Source of the DNA: Palsa-870 sp039935415 | Lineage (GTDB): Bacteria; Chloroflexota; Dormibacteria; Dormibacterales; Dormibacteraceae | DNA: 20,276 bases | Direction of reading: 5' to 3' | NCBI GenBank assembly: GCA_039935415.1 | Contig: JBDTKH010000038.1 | Coordinates: forward strand, 1 to 20,276 | In this document: piece after piece, positions 20,261 to 20,276 of the stretch | How positions within the stretch are numbered: the first letter of the stretch is position 1 | How the letters are laid out: each line of letters begins with the position of its first letter | Translations under genes and position numbers: made by a program | Notes under the pieces: generated by a model | What the model saw: the letters and a program-made list of their open reading frames with translations, nothing else | The model's database searches: none | Told to the model about the DNA's origin: nothing

Positions 20261-20276
20261 TGTCGCGCTTCAAGTT

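Noticed and set aside
1..20276. CRISPR array, rRNA, insertion sequence or transposase, integrase
   Set aside because: No regularly spaced repeats, rRNA segments, or transposase or recombinase motifs were found on either strand.

Overview
The window is a high-GC (about two thirds G+C), gene-dense bacterial segment with many GTG and TTG starts. Two F420-type (DDN family) oxidoreductases, an LCP cell-wall ligase, a phosphoketolase/acetate kinase pair, an M32 carboxypeptidase and a choice-of-anchor L/PxKF surface protein point to a soil-type Terrabacteria lineage such as Dormibacterota, Chloroflexota or Actinomycetota. The sequence alone does not decide between these. Several genes have a TAnnnT -10 hexamer 5-9 bases before the start codon, the hallmark of leaderless transcription. 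Both window ends cut through or stop close to genes.

Positions 1-1600 (minus strand): an LCP ligase overlaps by 4 bases (GTGA) a beta-propeller-like protein that runs off the left edge. Positions 1660-5323 (minus strand): a tight three-gene metal-ion operon holds a CDF-like membrane protein, a soluble PRC-barrel/MgtE_N/CBS protein and an Nramp-family transporter whose ligand positions look like the magnesium-selective NRMT branch. Positions 5396-9717 (plus strand): a HEAT-repeat protein with a basic tail is followed by phosphoketolase and acetate kinase, which together turn sugar phosphates into acetyl phosphate and then acetate plus ATP.

Positions 9714-14216: a DDN protein and a small Cys protein (minus), tRNA-Arg(TCT) with an encoded CCA (minus), an M32 carboxypeptidase (plus), an HMG-CoA lyase/nitrilase operon (minus), and a divergent DUF167 protein (plus) whose -10 overlaps that of the lyase. 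Positions 14229-17024: a lipoprotein acid phosphatase diverges from a TetR regulator across a 30-base symmetric spacer, followed by a terminator-like hairpin, a secreted Cys-containing orphan and a second DDN protein.

Positions 17075-20276 form the accessory end. A BrnT/BrnA toxin-antitoxin operon carries a one-base frameshift in the toxin and a third, overlapping gene. The module is bracketed by imperfect 28-base direct repeats and a 12-base inverted pair. Beyond it, a choice-of-anchor L/PxKF secreted protein gene is broken by an internal inversion of about 330 bp: the middle of the domain reads on the plus strand while both flanks read on the minus strand. It overlaps a small membrane protein gene. 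The inversion and the frameshifted toxin are the most unusual features here. Either could be biological or an assembly error.
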